64,000 bases of DNA from Aeromicrobium sp. Leaf245 (GCF_942548115.1 NZ_OW824151.1:2914001-2978000); one strand, 5' to 3'. Positions 7,759-18,727 are shown, counted from the first letter of the stretch. The notes: generated from the sequence alone by a model not told the origin. Made by a program: numbers and translations.

Positions 7759-9254
7759 GTGGTCACGTACCTGTTCAGTCGCGTCTCGAGCCGGTTCTGC
7801 ACCGCGGTGAGCAGCGTGCAGATGACCCAGTAGAAGAAGCCCAGCATCACGTACAGGGGCAGGTAGTCGAACGTGGTCGATGCGGCCTGCGTGACCACCC
7901 GGAAGGGGTCGGTCAGCAGGACGACCGAGACGAGCGAGGTGTCCTTCACGAGCGAGATCAGGGTGTTCGAGAGCGGCGGCACCGCGATCCTTCCTGCCTG
8001 CGGGAGGACCACCCGACGCAACGTGAGGCTCCGGGACATGCCGATCGTGGCCGCTGCCTCGTGCTGACCCGCCGGAACGGCGAGCAGCGCGCCGCGCACG
8101 GTCTCAGCGGCGTAGCCGGCCACGTTGACGCTCAGCGCCAGCGTGGCCGCCAGGAAGGACGGCAGCTCGACGCCGAGCTGCGGCAGGGCGAAGAACACCA
8201 CGAAGAGCTGCAGCAGCAGGGGGGTGCCGCGCACCGCCGAGATGAAGAAGCGCGCCGGCCACGAGAGCAGCCGGGACGAGGAGATCCGGGCCAGCGCGAT
8301 GAGCACGGCCGCGACGAGTCCGATGGCGAAGCTGAGCGCGGTGAGCGGGATCGTGATCTTCAGGAGAGCGACGAGGGTCGGCCACGCGTTGTCACGGACG
8401 GAGTCCCACCAGGAGGTGCCGGAGCGGCCGCCCACCTCGGCGGCGCCACCGTCCTCGACGGAGACGTCGGCCTTGAAGTACTTCTCGCTGATCTCGGTCA
8501 AGGTCCCGTCGGCACGCAGGGAGTCCAGGGCCTGATCGGCCTCACGGGTCAGGGCCTCGTCGTCCTGACGGAAGGCCAGCGCCTGCGCGCCGACCTCCTC
8601 GCCGGCGTCGCCGACCACCTCGATCTGGTCGTCACCGGTGGTGGCGAGGTAGTCGAGCACGGCGATGTTGTCGTTGACGATCGCGTCGACCCGGCCGCGG
8701 GCCACGAGGTCGGCGGCCTGGGCGAACTGCTCGACGTTCTCGACGCGGGCGCCGGCGTCCTTCGCGACCTGCGACCAGTTGCTGGTGGCCGACTGCGCCG
8801 TGACCTTGCCCTCGAGGTCGGCGAGGGTCCGGATGTCCGAGCCCTTCTTCGCGACGATGACGCCACGCGAGTACGTGTACGGCGTGGAGAACGCGTAGCT
8901 CTCCTCGCGCTCGGGGTTGACGGTGATCTGGTTGGCGATCACGTCGATGCGCCCGGAGTCGAGCGCCCCGAAGAGCGCGTCGAACTGCGACTGCACGAAC
9001 CGCAGCTGCCAGCCGGCCTCGTCGGCGACGGCCTCGATGACCTCGATGTCGTAGCCGGTCAGCTCACCGCCCTCGTTGAACGAGAACGGCGGGTAGGTGC
9101 CCTCCGTGCCGACGACGACCTCGCGGCCCCCACCCTCGCCGGCACTGCCGTCGCCAGAACCGCCGTCGGCGGCCTGCGCCGGACCTGCCAGCAGCAGGGG
9201 CGCCAGCACCGCGAGCACGAGCCCGGCCAGCACCCCCATGAATCGTCGCCTCAC
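7755..9254 (-). CDS. Amino-acid ABC transporter, fused substrate-binding protein and permease
   Basis: A 499-residue fusion. After a signal peptide (RRR, hydrophobic stretch, GPAQA|ADG) comes a periplasmic-binding type 3 domain (about 45-275) with TEGTYPPFSFNEGGELTGYDIEV. It continues into a His/Glu/Gln/Arg-type permease domain (about 290-495) with the EAA-loop-like AAATIGMSRSLTLRRVVLPQA. GTG 9254 is preferred because AAGGGGG lies 6 nt upstream, with a TAGGGT -10 further up; the longer start at 9308 has neither. Fusion ties the binding protein to the membrane, as in many actinobacterial and firmicute uptake systems. The ATPase follows. Confidence 0.9.
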   Translation of the reverse strand: MRRRFMGVLAGLVLAVLAPLLLAGPAQAADGGSGDGSAGEGGGREVVVGTEGTYPPFSFNEGGELTGYDIEVIEAVADEAGWQLRFVQSQFDALFGALDSGRIDVIANQITVNPEREESYAFSTPYTYSRGVIVAKKGSDIRTLADLEGKVTAQSATSNWSQVAKDAGARVENVEQFAQAADLVARGRVDAIVNDNIAVLDYLATTGDDQIEVVGDAGEEVGAQALAFRQDDEALTREADQALDSLRADGTLTEISEKYFKADVSVEDGGAAEVGGRSGTSWWDSVRDNAWPTLVALLKITIPLTALSFAIGLVAAVLIALARISSSRLLSWPARFFISAVRGTPLLLQLFVVFFALPQLGVELPSFLAATLALSVNVAGYAAETVRGALLAVPAGQHEAAATIGMSRSLTLRRVVLPQAGRIAVPPLSNTLISLVKDTSLVSVVLLTDPFRVVTQAASTTFDYLPLYVMLGFFYWVICTLLTAVQNRLETRLNRYVTT

Positions 9255-9396
9255 GCGCGACCCCCTTCGTCGTCGCTCGACCCTAGTCCGGTCCCGGGAC
9301 GTCGGCACGCCCGTCCCGGTGCGTGAGAGGCGACCCGCTCACCACGGACCTTCGTCGGGCGGCCATCGCCACCCCGGGGCTGGACTGCCGGAGCGT

Positions 9397-10374
9397 CTAG
9401 AGCGGGAGCTTGGGCTGCGGTGGCGCGTGGGTGGGGTCGACGCCGTCGAAGAGGCTGCTGACCGACTCGCCGGCGTGGATGCGGGCGATGGCCTGGGCGA
9501 ACAGGGGCGCGACCGAGCGGACCCGCAGCTCGGGCCAGTCAGCGGGCGGCGGCACGGTGTCGGTCGTGACCACCTCGGCGATCCCCGGGTGGTCGCGCAG
9601 CCGCTCGACCGCCTTGCCGGTGAACAGCCCGTGAGTGCAGGCCACCGAGATCTCGGTGACGCCCTGGGTCTCCAGCATCGACACGAGCTCGACGATGGAG
9701 CCGCCGGTGGCGATCTCGTCGTCGAGCACGATCGCGCGCTTGCCCGAGACGTCGCCGACGATGGCGTCGATGACGACCTTGTCGTCGGCCTTGCGCTGCT
9801 TGCTGCCCGCAGCGACCGGCAGGCCGAGCAGCCGCGCGAACTGCGAGGCCGTCTTGGCGTTGCCGAAGTCGGGCGAGACGACCACCGCGTTGCTCAGGTC
9901 GGACCCGCGGTAGTGGTCGGCCAGCTCACCGATGGCGGTCAGGTGGTCGAGCGGCATCGAGAAGAACCCGTGCACCTGGGGCGCGTGCAGGGTCATGGTG
10001 ACCACGCGGCTCACGCCGGCCGTGGCCATCATGTCGGCCACCAGCTTGCCGCCGATGGAGATGCGCGACGCGTCCTTCTTGTCCGACCGCGCGTAGGCGT
10101 AGTGCGGCACCACGACGGTGATCGAGGCCGCCGACGCACCGCGCGCCGCGTCGACCATGAGCAGCAGCTCCATGAGGTGGTCCTGCGTCGGCGGCACCAG
10201 CGGCTGGACGATGTAGACGTCGCGCTGGCGGCAGTTGGCGTGCAGCTGCGACTGCAGGCAGTCGTTGCTGAAGCGCACGGTCTCCGACGGGGAGAGGGTG
10301 GTGCCGAGCTCGTTGCAGATGGCCTCGGCGAGGGAGCGGTGGGCGCTTCCGGAGAAGACCACGATGTCGCGCAC
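9397..10374 (-). CDS. prs: Ribose-phosphate pyrophosphokinase
   Basis: A 325-residue PRPP synthase: ribose-5-phosphate plus ATP to PRPP plus AMP. It has the N-terminal VFSGSAHRSLAEAI and the catalytic-flexible-loop region with the basic SKQRKADDK. The PRPP-binding loop is IVLDDEIATGGSI, against VDDMIDTGGT in typical enzymes, and PHYAYARSDKK follows the first domain core. GTG 10374 has TAGCCT 6 nt upstream. The divergent PRPP loop and atypical location, away from glmU, suggest a second prs paralog. Confidence 0.9.
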   Translation of the reverse strand: MRDIVVFSGSAHRSLAEAICNELGTTLSPSETVRFSNDCLQSQLHANCRQRDVYIVQPLVPPTQDHLMELLLMVDAARGASAASITVVVPHYAYARSDKKDASRISIGGKLVADMMATAGVSRVVTMTLHAPQVHGFFSMPLDHLTAIGELADHYRGSDLSNAVVVSPDFGNAKTASQFARLLGLPVAAGSKQRKADDKVVIDAIVGDVSGKRAIVLDDEIATGGSIVELVSMLETQGVTEISVACTHGLFTGKAVERLRDHPGIAEVVTTDTVPPPADWPELRVRSVAPLFAQAIARIHAGESVSSLFDGVDPTHAPPQPKLPL

Positions 10375-10460
10375 ACCGTGAGGCTAGCGGAGGGAGCGGC
10401 GACCCGGAACCGTCACCGGCACCGACCCCGCCGACCAGCCCCGTCGACCAGCCGGGGGGC

Positions 10461-11704
<1,244 letters not shown>

Positions 11705-11750
11705 CGGTGCCGTCACTCTCTTCCGGTTCTCGGGGGATGTGGTCGGGGGT

Positions 11751-12185
11751 TCACTCGTCGTAACGCTCGACGACGCGGACTTCTTCCTCCGTGACCTCGC
11801 CGTCGACGATCCGGTAGGAGCGGAAGTCGACCGCCGTCCCCTCGACGTCGGCGCCGTCACGGGTGGAGACGAGCACGTAGTGGGCGCCGGGCTCGGAGGC
11901 CAGGTTCACGTCGGTGCGTGACGGGTAGGCCTCGGTGGCGGTGTGCGAGTGGTAGATCACGACGGGCTCCTCGTCGCGGTCGTCCATGTCGCGGTAGAGG
12001 CGCAGCAGGTCGGTCGAGTCGAACTCGTAGAACGTGGGCGACATCGCCGCGTTCACCATGGGCACGAGCCGGGCGGGACGGTCGGAGTCGATCGGCCCCG
12101 CCACGACCCCGCACGCCTCGTCGGGGTGGTCCCGGCGGGCGTGGGCGATGATCGCGTCGTGGGTCGCGCGGTCGATGGTGAGCAC
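11751..12185 (-). CDS. mec: CysO-cysteine peptidase, JAMM metalloprotease
   Basis: A 144-residue zinc protease that releases cysteine from the CysO-Cys adduct. JAMM residues are visible: Glu in DEACGVV (about 23), HSHTATEAYPSRTD (about 79-92, HxH then Ser and Asp). Start GTG 12185 begins MLTIDRATHD and has TAGACT 7 nt upstream; the much longer frame reading back through the GntR gene is antisense. First gene of the mec-cysO-cysM cluster, with a 46-nt gap to cysO. Confidence 0.93.
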   Translation of the reverse strand: MLTIDRATHDAIIAHARRDHPDEACGVVAGPIDSDRPARLVPMVNAAMSPTFYEFDSTDLLRLYRDMDDRDEEPVVIYHSHTATEAYPSRTDVNLASEPGAHYVLVSTRDGADVEGTAVDFRSYRIVDGEVTEEEVRVVERYDE

Positions 12186-12260
12186 GGCCGCGAGTCTATC
12201 GACGCCTGCCGCGGGCGCAGGGCGACGCCTGAGCGCTGAGACGAACGTGCATCCGTCCGG

Positions 12261-12280
12261 TACGATTTTGGTATGCCAAA
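12261..12280 (+). promoter_or_regulatory. Promoter and GntR operator overlapping the GntR start codon
   Basis: TACGAT (12261-12266) is a -10 placed 6 nt before the ATG at 12273. TTTGG (12267-12271) and CCAAA (12276-12280) form a palindrome, seven bases per arm with one mismatch, centred inside the start codon. TTTGGTAT-type palindromes are typical GntR operators, so autoregulation by occluding the transcription start is likely. Confidence 0.6.
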
Positions 12281-12905
12281 GTCTCGCGCCCAGGGGGCTC
12301 TCGCCGTCGACGACGCCACCGACCGGCTGCGCGCCCTGGTCGTCTCCGGCGAGATCGCTCCGGGCGAGCGTCTCGTGGAGCGTCACCTCGCCGAGCGTCT
12401 CGGGCTGTCGCGCATCCCGGTGCGCGAGGCGTTGCAGACCCTGGTCGCCGAGGGCTTCGCCGTCGAGCGGCGCACCGGCGGAGTGGCCGTGCGCGAGCAC
12501 CGGGCCGACGACGTCGCCGAGCTGCTCGAGATCGCGCACGCGCTCGACGCCGTGGCCTGCCGACGGATGCTGGTCGCGCGCACGGACGTCACGGAGCTGC
12601 GCGAGGTGCTGCACCGCGGGGCACGGGCCCTGGCCGAGGACCGGCACGACGACGCCGTCGAGCTCAACGCCCGGTTCCACGCCGTGCTGACGGACCTGGC
12701 ACCGGCGCCGATGGTGCGCGAGACGACGCGTCCCCTCCGCCAGGTGCTGGGGTGGCTCCTGCGCAGGCACGCCGACCCCGGGCTCATCCACGCCCAGCAC
12801 GTCTCGCTCGTCGACGCCCTCGAGTCCGGTGACGGCGCACGGCTGGAGCAGGTGCTCGGCGCCCATGCCCGCACGAGCCTCGAGGCCCTGGAGCGGACCC
12901 GATGA
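12273..12905 (+). CDS. GntR-family transcriptional regulator (FadR/FCD type)
   Basis: A 210-residue repressor-type protein. The winged helix-turn-helix lies at about residues 10-75, with LAERLGLSRIPVREALQTLVAEGF as the recognition unit. An all-helical FCD-like ligand domain follows (His and Asp residues in ELNARFHAVL and LIHAQHVSLVDAL, where a metal/carboxylate ligand is often bound). It overlaps the downstream ankyrin lipoprotein gene by 4 bp. A palindrome covers its own start codon. Ligand and distal targets are unknown. Confidence 0.88.
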   Translation: MPKSRAQGALAVDDATDRLRALVVSGEIAPGERLVERHLAERLGLSRIPVREALQTLVAEGFAVERRTGGVAVREHRADDVAELLEIAHALDAVACRRMLVARTDVTELREVLHRGARALAEDRHDDAVELNARFHAVLTDLAPAPMVRETTRPLRQVLGWLLRRHADPGLIHAQHVSLVDALESGDGARLEQVLGAHARTSLEALERTR

Positions 12906-13666
12906 CCTCGCTCGGACCTTCCCCGGTGCTCGCTCTCGCCCTCACGACCGTGCTCGTGCTGGCGGCCTGCACCGCCGGCGACGCTCGCGAGCCCGGGCGG
13001 ACGACGGCTGCCGACACCCCCGGCCCGAGCGCGACCTCGACGCCTACGACGCCGCCCACCCGGGCCGAGCAGGAGCGCCTCGACGAGCGGCTCCTCGATG
13101 CCGCTGCACGTGGTGACGCCCGCGAGACCGCGACGGCCCTGGCGCGCGGAGCACGGATCGAGGCCCGTGACGGGCGCGACCGCACGCCGCTGCTGCTCGC
13201 CGCCGCGGCGGACCACCTGGACGTCGCGCGCCTGCTCGTGCGCCTCGGCGCCGACCCGAACGCCGTGGACGACCGGTCCGACACGCCCTGGCTCGTCACC
13301 GGCGTCACCGGGAGCGTCCCGATGGGCCGCCTCCTGCTCGCCGCCGGTGCCGACCTGACGCTGCGCAACCGGTTCGGTGGCCTCTCGCCCATCCCCGCGA
13401 GCGAGCGCGGCCACCTGGAGTACGTGCGCTGGGTCGTGGCGACCGACGTCGACCTCGACCACGTCAACGACCTGGGGTGGACGGCACTGCTGGAGGCCGT
13501 GGTGCTCGGCGACGGCGGCCGACGGCACCGCGACCTGGTGCAGGCGCTGCTCGACGCCGGGGCGGACCCGACGATCACCGACCAGCAGGGACGGACGGCG
13601 CTGCAGCTGGCCCGTCAGCGCGGGCACGCGGCGATGGCCGCGGTGCTCGAGGGCGCCGACCGCTGA
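12902..13666 (+). CDS. Ankyrin-repeat lipoprotein
   Basis: A 254-residue exported protein. The signal peptide ends in the lipobox LAAC with lipidated Cys23, followed by a Thr/Pro/Ser-rich linker to about residue 55. Four to five ankyrin repeats follow (for example GRDRTPLLLAAAADHLDVARLL and GRTALQLARQRGHAAMAAVL). Ankyrin repeats mediate protein contacts; partner unknown. It starts within the GntR stop codon (ATGA), an unusual coupling of a regulator to a surface repeat protein. Confidence 0.85.
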   Translation: MTSLGPSPVLALALTTVLVLAACTAGDAREPGRTTAADTPGPSATSTPTTPPTRAEQERLDERLLDAAARGDARETATALARGARIEARDGRDRTPLLLAAAADHLDVARLLVRLGADPNAVDDRSDTPWLVTGVTGSVPMGRLLLAAGADLTLRNRFGGLSPIPASERGHLEYVRWVVATDVDLDHVNDLGWTALLEAVVLGDGGRRHRDLVQALLDAGADPTITDQQGRTALQLARQRGHAAMAAVLEGADR

Positions 13667-13678
13667 CCCTCCGGGGGC

Positions 13679-14191
13679 CTACCCGGTGGGGCTCGAGGTG
13701 ATGGGGCGCGAGGTGACGCGACGGGCGCGCAGCAGGAGCGCGAGCAGGACGAGCGCGGCCAGGACCGAGGCTGCCACGGCACCGAGCGACGCGAGGTAGG
13801 CGATGTCGGTGTCGAAGGCGATCCCCTGGCGGACGCGCGGCACCGCACTGGTGCGGATCCCGTACGACGTCGCGAGCTCCTGCAGCAGCCACAGACCGAG
13901 CGCGCTCAGCACCAGCGGGACGACGGCGAGCGCGAGGTCGGCGCCGCCGGGTCTGCGCGCGGGTCGGGCCCAGGCCCGGCTCAGCCAGACGAGGTAGCCG
14001 ACGGCCAGCACCTGCGCGACGAGCGTCGCCAGGAACGGCTCGGGCGTGCGCCACGTGCTCGCCACGCCCCACACCACGGTGGCGACCGGGCACACCAGGA
14101 AGAGCGACAGCCCGAGGACCTGGTGCGCCCGGCCGTCCGTGGCACCGAGGCGGCGCGGCCCTTCCGGGTACACGGTCCCGGAACCGGTCAC
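13679..14191 (-). CDS. Four-helix integral membrane protein, unknown function
   Basis: A 170-residue protein with about four hydrophobic segments (near residues 25-45, 55-70, 85-103 and 133-155) and a short polar N-terminus. I do not recognise a family. It starts at GTG 14191 within the DUF2017 stop (4-bp overlap) and so probably belongs to the clpS-DUF2017 operon. It converges on the ankyrin gene with 12 bp between stops. Confidence 0.6.
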   Translation of the reverse strand: MTGSGTVYPEGPRRLGATDGRAHQVLGLSLFLVCPVATVVWGVASTWRTPEPFLATLVAQVLAVGYLVWLSRAWARPARRPGGADLALAVVPLVLSALGLWLLQELATSYGIRTSAVPRVRQGIAFDTDIAYLASLGAVAASVLAALVLLALLLRARRVTSRPITSSPTG

Positions 14192-14769
14192 GTGAGGGCC
14201 CCGACGAGCGTCTCCTGGACGTAGCCGAGCCAGTCGTACACGTCGGACATCGCCTGGACCGCCGGGTCGTCGCTCTCGGCGACCGAGAGGGCGTCGTCGT
14301 CGGAGTCGATGCCGAGCCGCACGGCGATCGAGAGCCTGATGTCGGTGAGCGTCCGCAGCCAGGCCTGGACCTCGGCGTCGTCGAGCTCGACCTCGACGAC
14401 GACCTCGGGGCCGTCGTCCTCGTCCAGCCCCATGCCACCGGAGACGAGGGACGCGATGAGTCGCTCGGCGTTCTCGACCTTGGCGCTCGTGAGGGACCGC
14501 TCGGTGAAGCGGCGGAACTCGGCGGAGTCCTCGGCGTCGTCGCCGTAGGCGTCGGGCAGGAGGCGGCGCAGCACCGGGTCCTCCGGCGGCAGGGAGGGAC
14601 CGCCCATCCCCAGCTGCGCCGCGAGCGGGTCGGGGTCGGACTCCGGCGTGCCGTTGCGGTCACGGAGCAGCTCGACGACCTGACCGGCCAGGTTGGCCAG
14701 GACGTGCGCCTCCTCGGGCTCGAACGTCGCGACGACCCCGCCGCGTCGGCGGCGCTTGAACGGGCGCAT
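14188..14769 (-). CDS. DUF2017 family protein
   Basis: A 193-residue acidic cytoplasmic protein, collinear with M. tuberculosis Rv1332 next to clpS. A basic start ([11 protein letters not shown]) is followed by an all-helical body with conserved ATFEPEEAHVLANLAGQVVELL and a C-terminal VYDWLGYVQETLV. Function is unknown; the constant linkage to clpS suggests a role in ClpS/ClpP-related proteolysis (inference). ATG 14769 overlaps the clpS stop in a TGATG arrangement. Confidence 0.85.
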   Translation of the reverse strand: MRPFKRRRRGGVVATFEPEEAHVLANLAGQVVELLRDRNGTPESDPDPLAAQLGMGGPSLPPEDPVLRRLLPDAYGDDAEDSAEFRRFTERSLTSAKVENAERLIASLVSGGMGLDEDDGPEVVVEVELDDAEVQAWLRTLTDIRLSIAVRLGIDSDDDALSVAESDDPAVQAMSDVYDWLGYVQETLVGALT

Positions 14770-15068
14770 CAGATCGTGTCCGACGTCTGCAGCGTGGCCC
14801 ACAGGCCGTACTCGTGCATGGCCTGCACGTGGCGCTCCATCTGCTCGCGGCTCCCGCTCGACACGACCGCGCGACCCTCGTGGTGCACGGCCAGCATGAG
14901 CTCGGTCGCCTTCTCGTCGGAGTAGCCGAAGTAGGCGCGGAACACGTAGGCCACGTACGACATGAGGTTCACGGGGTCGTTCCACACGATCGTGACCCAC
15001 GGGTCCTCCAGCGCGAGGCGGAGGTCGGAGGCGGGCTCGTCGAGCTCGACCGGGGCCGGAGTGGTCAC
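14769..15068 (-). CDS. clpS: ATP-dependent Clp protease adaptor
   Basis: A 99-residue N-end-rule adaptor that delivers substrates with hydrophobic N-termini to ClpC/ClpA. Diagnostic residues are [15 protein letters not shown], the metal/substrate pocket HHEGRAVV, and the closing YGLWATL. GTG 15068 has CACAAT 6 nt upstream. It heads a coupled operon with DUF2017 and the membrane protein. Confidence 0.95.
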   Translation of the reverse strand: MTTPAPVELDEPASDLRLALEDPWVTIVWNDPVNLMSYVAYVFRAYFGYSDEKATELMLAVHHEGRAVVSSGSREQMERHVQAMHEYGLWATLQTSDTI

Positions 15069-15114
15069 CTCGCCATTGTGACGCAGCGCCGCGCGCGGGC
15101 GAAACCCGACGGGG

Positions 15115-17244
15115 TCACCGGGGCTGCTCCAGCGCCGCGACCAACGACGGCTCGAGGTACGGCGCCAGGGTGCGTGAGTAGGTCGCCGAGATGTGCGAGG
15201 AGTCGAAGTAGGCCAGGGCCCCTCCGATGACGGGGTAGCAGGTGTCGTCGCAGAAGAAGTCGGTCAGGTCGGCGACCGACGCGGCCGGGGTGTCGAGGTC
15301 GCGCACGGCGTCGGCCAGCGGGTCGGGGATCTCCCAGTCCTCGCGTGGCGCGGAGCACGCGGCCAGGTCGTCGGTGTGCTCGGCCACGCAGTCGGGGATG
15401 TTGGGGACGGTGCTCTGGGGGAACGGGTTGTCGCGGATGACCAGCAGGCGCGCCCCGGAGTCCAGCCACCGCTTCGCGTAGGACCGGTACCCGTCGTACC
15501 AGCCGTCGTAGGACTCGGCCCGTCCGTCGACGCTGACCACCGGCAGCCCGGTGCGCGTCGACTCCACCACGAGGTCGAACGCGTCGCCGGAGGTCGCCTT
15601 CTGGACCTTCTCGCCCCATCCCACGCAGTTGCGGCGGAACTCCTCGGTCTCCAGCTGGATCATCGCGTCCGTCGGGAAGCACTGCGAGGCCAGGAAGGTG
15701 GTGATCCGCCAGCCCCGCTCCTCGGCGATCGACTGGAGCGCCGGCAACCAGTGCCCGGCGTGGGAGTTGCCGACGAGGGCGATGCTCACGTCGGCGTCAC
15801 GGTCGCCGTACGTGCACGTGGTGAGGTCGTCGAACGGGCGGTAGACCCAGCAGTCGTCGGCGTAGGCGTCGGACTTGTCCTCGGCCGCCTGCGTCGGGTC
15901 GGGGATGATCGTGTCGCCCTGCACCGGCCCGCAGTCGAGCTCGGGGTCGAGGGCCCCGGCACCGAAGCAGGGGTCGTTCCCGGACAGGGCCGCCCGGACC
16001 TGCTCGCGGGCGTCGTCCTGCCGACGGTCGACCTCTGCGCCCTGGGCCACCCCCATGCCCACGACCACGGACATCGCCACCGCGGCCGCCGCGAACGGCC
16101 GCCACAGCGGCAGGCCGCGCGGGTGGCTGCGGAAGCGGTCCTCGACGAAGCGCTTGGTCAGCCCGGCGAGCACGAGGGTCGCGGCCACCGCCGCCAGCGA
16201 GTCGAGGACGCCGCGCTCCCCCGCGACGTGGCCGAGGAGCACGATGATCGGCCAGTGCCAGAGGTACACCGAGTAGGACACGTCGCCCAGCCACTGCACC
16301 GGACGCGAGGACAGCAGCTGGGTCGGCGACCCCGCACCGGAGGCGGCAGCACCGATGACGAACGCCGTGCCGAGCACCGGGACGAGGGCGGCGGACCCGG
16401 GGAACGGGGTGGCGTCGGTGTAGGTCCACGCCGCCCACCCGATGGCGGCGAAGCCGACCCACGCGAGGACCGACCGCGCGACGGGCGGCAGACCGGCGAC
16501 CCCGCCGTCGCCACCGTGCTGCGCGCCCACGACGCCCGGCTCCGCGGACGCCCGGCTGCGCAGGGCCACGAGGATCGCGACCAGGCCGCCGACACCCAGC
16601 TCCCAGACCCGCGTCGGGGTGACGAAGTAGGCCGAGGACGGGTCGGCCGCGGTGGCGTGGATCGAGTACGCCAACGAGCCGACCACGACGACCACGAGGG
16701 CGACACCGAGCACGTGGACCAGCCGCAGCCCCAGACGGCGTGCCACGAGCACGCACAGCAGCACGAGGATCGGCCAGACGGCGTAGAACTGCTCCTCCAC
16801 GGACAGGGACCAGTAGTGCTGCACGGGCGTCGGGGCGTTCTCGGCCGCGAGGTAGTCGACCGCTTGACCGGCCAGGCGCCAGTTCTCCACGTAGAGCGAG
16901 GCGGCCACGGCCCCCAGCGCCGTGTCCTTCCAGAGCGTGGCCGGCGCCAGCAGTCGGGAGAGCACGAGGGTGACGGCCAGGACCAGCAGCGCCGCGGGCA
17001 GCAGCCGTCGCACCCGCCGCATCCAGAACGTGACGAGGTCGCGCCCGCGCGACGGTGCGGCGGTGATCAGGTGGGAGGTGATGAGGAACCCGGAGATGAC
17101 GAAGAAGACGTCGACGCCGGTGTAGCCACCGGTGATGCTGCTCGGCCACACGTGGTAGACGACGACCAGGCTGACCGCGACGGCGCGCAGCCCCTGGATG
17201 TCGAGACGGTGCCCCCGGGCAGGGGTCGATCGGGTTCCGGACAC
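15115..17244 (-). CDS. Membrane O-acyltransferase fused to SGNH domain (OafA/YrhL type)
   Basis: A 709-residue envelope protein. The N-terminal acyltransferase-3 domain has about 10-11 membrane helices, starting at [20 protein letters not shown] with the essential His, and FFVISGFLI. The extracytoplasmic C-terminal SGNH domain has [14 protein letters not shown], where the usual GDSH is GNSH, and the Asp-x-x-His motif DSSHIS near the end. It transfers an acyl (often acetyl) group to a cell-wall or exported glycan. GTG 17244, with TACCCT 7 nt upstream, is preferred over 17283. It interrupts the otherwise conserved pncB-clpS neighbourhood. Confidence 0.88.
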   Translation of the reverse strand: MSGTRSTPARGHRLDIQGLRAVAVSLVVVYHVWPSSITGGYTGVDVFFVISGFLITSHLITAAPSRGRDLVTFWMRRVRRLLPAALLVLAVTLVLSRLLAPATLWKDTALGAVAASLYVENWRLAGQAVDYLAAENAPTPVQHYWSLSVEEQFYAVWPILVLLCVLVARRLGLRLVHVLGVALVVVVVGSLAYSIHATAADPSSAYFVTPTRVWELGVGGLVAILVALRSRASAEPGVVGAQHGGDGGVAGLPPVARSVLAWVGFAAIGWAAWTYTDATPFPGSAALVPVLGTAFVIGAAASGAGSPTQLLSSRPVQWLGDVSYSVYLWHWPIIVLLGHVAGERGVLDSLAAVAATLVLAGLTKRFVEDRFRSHPRGLPLWRPFAAAAVAMSVVVGMGVAQGAEVDRRQDDAREQVRAALSGNDPCFGAGALDPELDCGPVQGDTIIPDPTQAAEDKSDAYADDCWVYRPFDDLTTCTYGDRDADVSIALVGNSHAGHWLPALQSIAEERGWRITTFLASQCFPTDAMIQLETEEFRRNCVGWGEKVQKATSGDAFDLVVESTRTGLPVVSVDGRAESYDGWYDGYRSYAKRWLDSGARLLVIRDNPFPQSTVPNIPDCVAEHTDDLAACSAPREDWEIPDPLADAVRDLDTPAASVADLTDFFCDDTCYPVIGGALAYFDSSHISATYSRTLAPYLEPSLVAALEQPR

Positions 17245-17324
17245 TCGCTCGAGGGTAATAGGTGCGCCCACGTCGAGCACCATCGTGAAGTGCCGACCCG
17301 GCTCGACCGCCTAGGGTGGCGGGT

Positions 17325-18611
17325 GTGACGACGGCACTGCTGACCGACCACTACGAGCTGACGATGCTGCAGGCGGCCCTCGCCGACGGGACCGCGCACC
17401 GCAGGTCCGTCTTCGAGCTCTTCGCCCGGCGACTCCCCACCGGACGCCGCTACGGCGTGGTCGCCGGCACGGGTCGCCTGCTCGACGCCCTCGAGTCGTT
17501 CCGCTTCGACGCCGACGCGGTCGCCTGGCTGCGGGAGCGTCGGGTCGTCGACGAGGCGACGTGCGACTGGCTGGCCGACTACCGCTTCACCGGTGACGTC
17601 TGGGGCTACGCCGAGGGCGACCTGTACTTCCCCGCCTCGCCCGTCCTCGTCGTGGAGGGCACCTTCGCCGAGGCCGTGGTCCTGGAGACGCTGTTCCTGT
17701 CGATCCTCAACCACGACTCGGCGATCGCGTCGGCCGCGGCACGCATGGTCGGCGCCGCGGGCGGTCGCCCGTGCATCGAGATGGGCTCGCGCCGGACCCA
17801 CGAGTGGTCGGCGGTCGCGGCGGCGCGTGCCGCCTACGTGGCGGGATTCGCCACCACCTCGAACCTGGAGGCGGGCCGGACGCACGGCATCCCCACGGCC
17901 GGCACGAGTGCGCACTCGTTCACCCTGCTCCACGACAGCGAGCGCGACGCGTTCACCGCGCAGGTGGAGTCGCTCGGCTCCACGACCACCCTGCTGGTCG
18001 ACACCTACGACATCGCCGAGGCGGTCCGCACCGGCGTCGAGGTGGCGGGACCGTCGCTCGGTGCCGTCCGGATCGACTCCGGCGACCTGCCCTCGCTCGC
18101 CCACCAGGTCCGCGAGCAGCTCGACTCGCTCGGGGCCACCGAGACGCGGATCGTGGTCACGAGCGACCTCGACGAGCACGCGATCGCCACCCTGGCGGCC
18201 GCCCCCGTCGACGGCTACGGCGTCGGCACGTCGCTGGTCACGGGGTCCGGCGCGCCCACGTCGGGGTTCGTCTACAAGCTCGTCGCGCGCGAGGACGACG
18301 CCGGGACGATGCAGCCGGTGGCCAAGAAGAGCGTCGACAAGGCCAGCGTCGGCGGACGCAAGTGGGCGCTGCGCAGGCTCTCGTCCTCCGGGACCGCCCA
18401 GGCCGAGGTCGTGGGCATCGGCACTCCCCCGGTCGACGACGGCGACGACCGCGCGCTCCTCGTGCCGTTCGTCGAAGGGGGTCTGCGCGTGCACCACGAC
18501 ACCTTGGACGACGCCCGCGCACGTCACGCGTCGGCGATCGCCGAGCTGCCCGCCGCGGCGCGCAAGCTCTCGCGGGGTGAGCCCGTGATCGAGACCGTCC
18601 TCGAGCACTGA
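17325..18611 (+). CDS. pncB: Nicotinate phosphoribosyltransferase
   Basis: A 428-residue enzyme of NAD salvage: nicotinate plus PRPP (ATP-stimulated) to NaMN. Markers are LLTDHYELTML at the start, RRSVFELFARRLP, the active-site GSRRTHEWSAVAAARAAY and VRIDSGDLPSLAHQVR, then GVGTSLVTG. Two GTGs are possible; 17325 lies 7 nt after TAGGGT, while 17316 overlaps that hexamer. The next gene is nicotinamidase, so nicotinamide to NaMN is complete here. Confidence 0.96.
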   Translation: MTTALLTDHYELTMLQAALADGTAHRRSVFELFARRLPTGRRYGVVAGTGRLLDALESFRFDADAVAWLRERRVVDEATCDWLADYRFTGDVWGYAEGDLYFPASPVLVVEGTFAEAVVLETLFLSILNHDSAIASAAARMVGAAGGRPCIEMGSRRTHEWSAVAAARAAYVAGFATTSNLEAGRTHGIPTAGTSAHSFTLLHDSERDAFTAQVESLGSTTTLLVDTYDIAEAVRTGVEVAGPSLGAVRIDSGDLPSLAHQVREQLDSLGATETRIVVTSDLDEHAIATLAAAPVDGYGVGTSLVTGSGAPTSGFVYKLVAREDDAGTMQPVAKKSVDKASVGGRKWALRRLSSSGTAQAEVVGIGTPPVDDGDDRALLVPFVEGGLRVHHDTLDDARARHASAIAELPAAARKLSRGEPVIETVLEH

Positions 18612-18727
18612 GTCCTGCGGCACCACGGGCCGTCGCACGACGACCGGGACCACCGCCCGACGTCGTGCGCCTGCAGCTCGTCCCGCCTGCGACCTACCCT
18701 GGACCGAAGCCGAACCGAGGAGGACCC

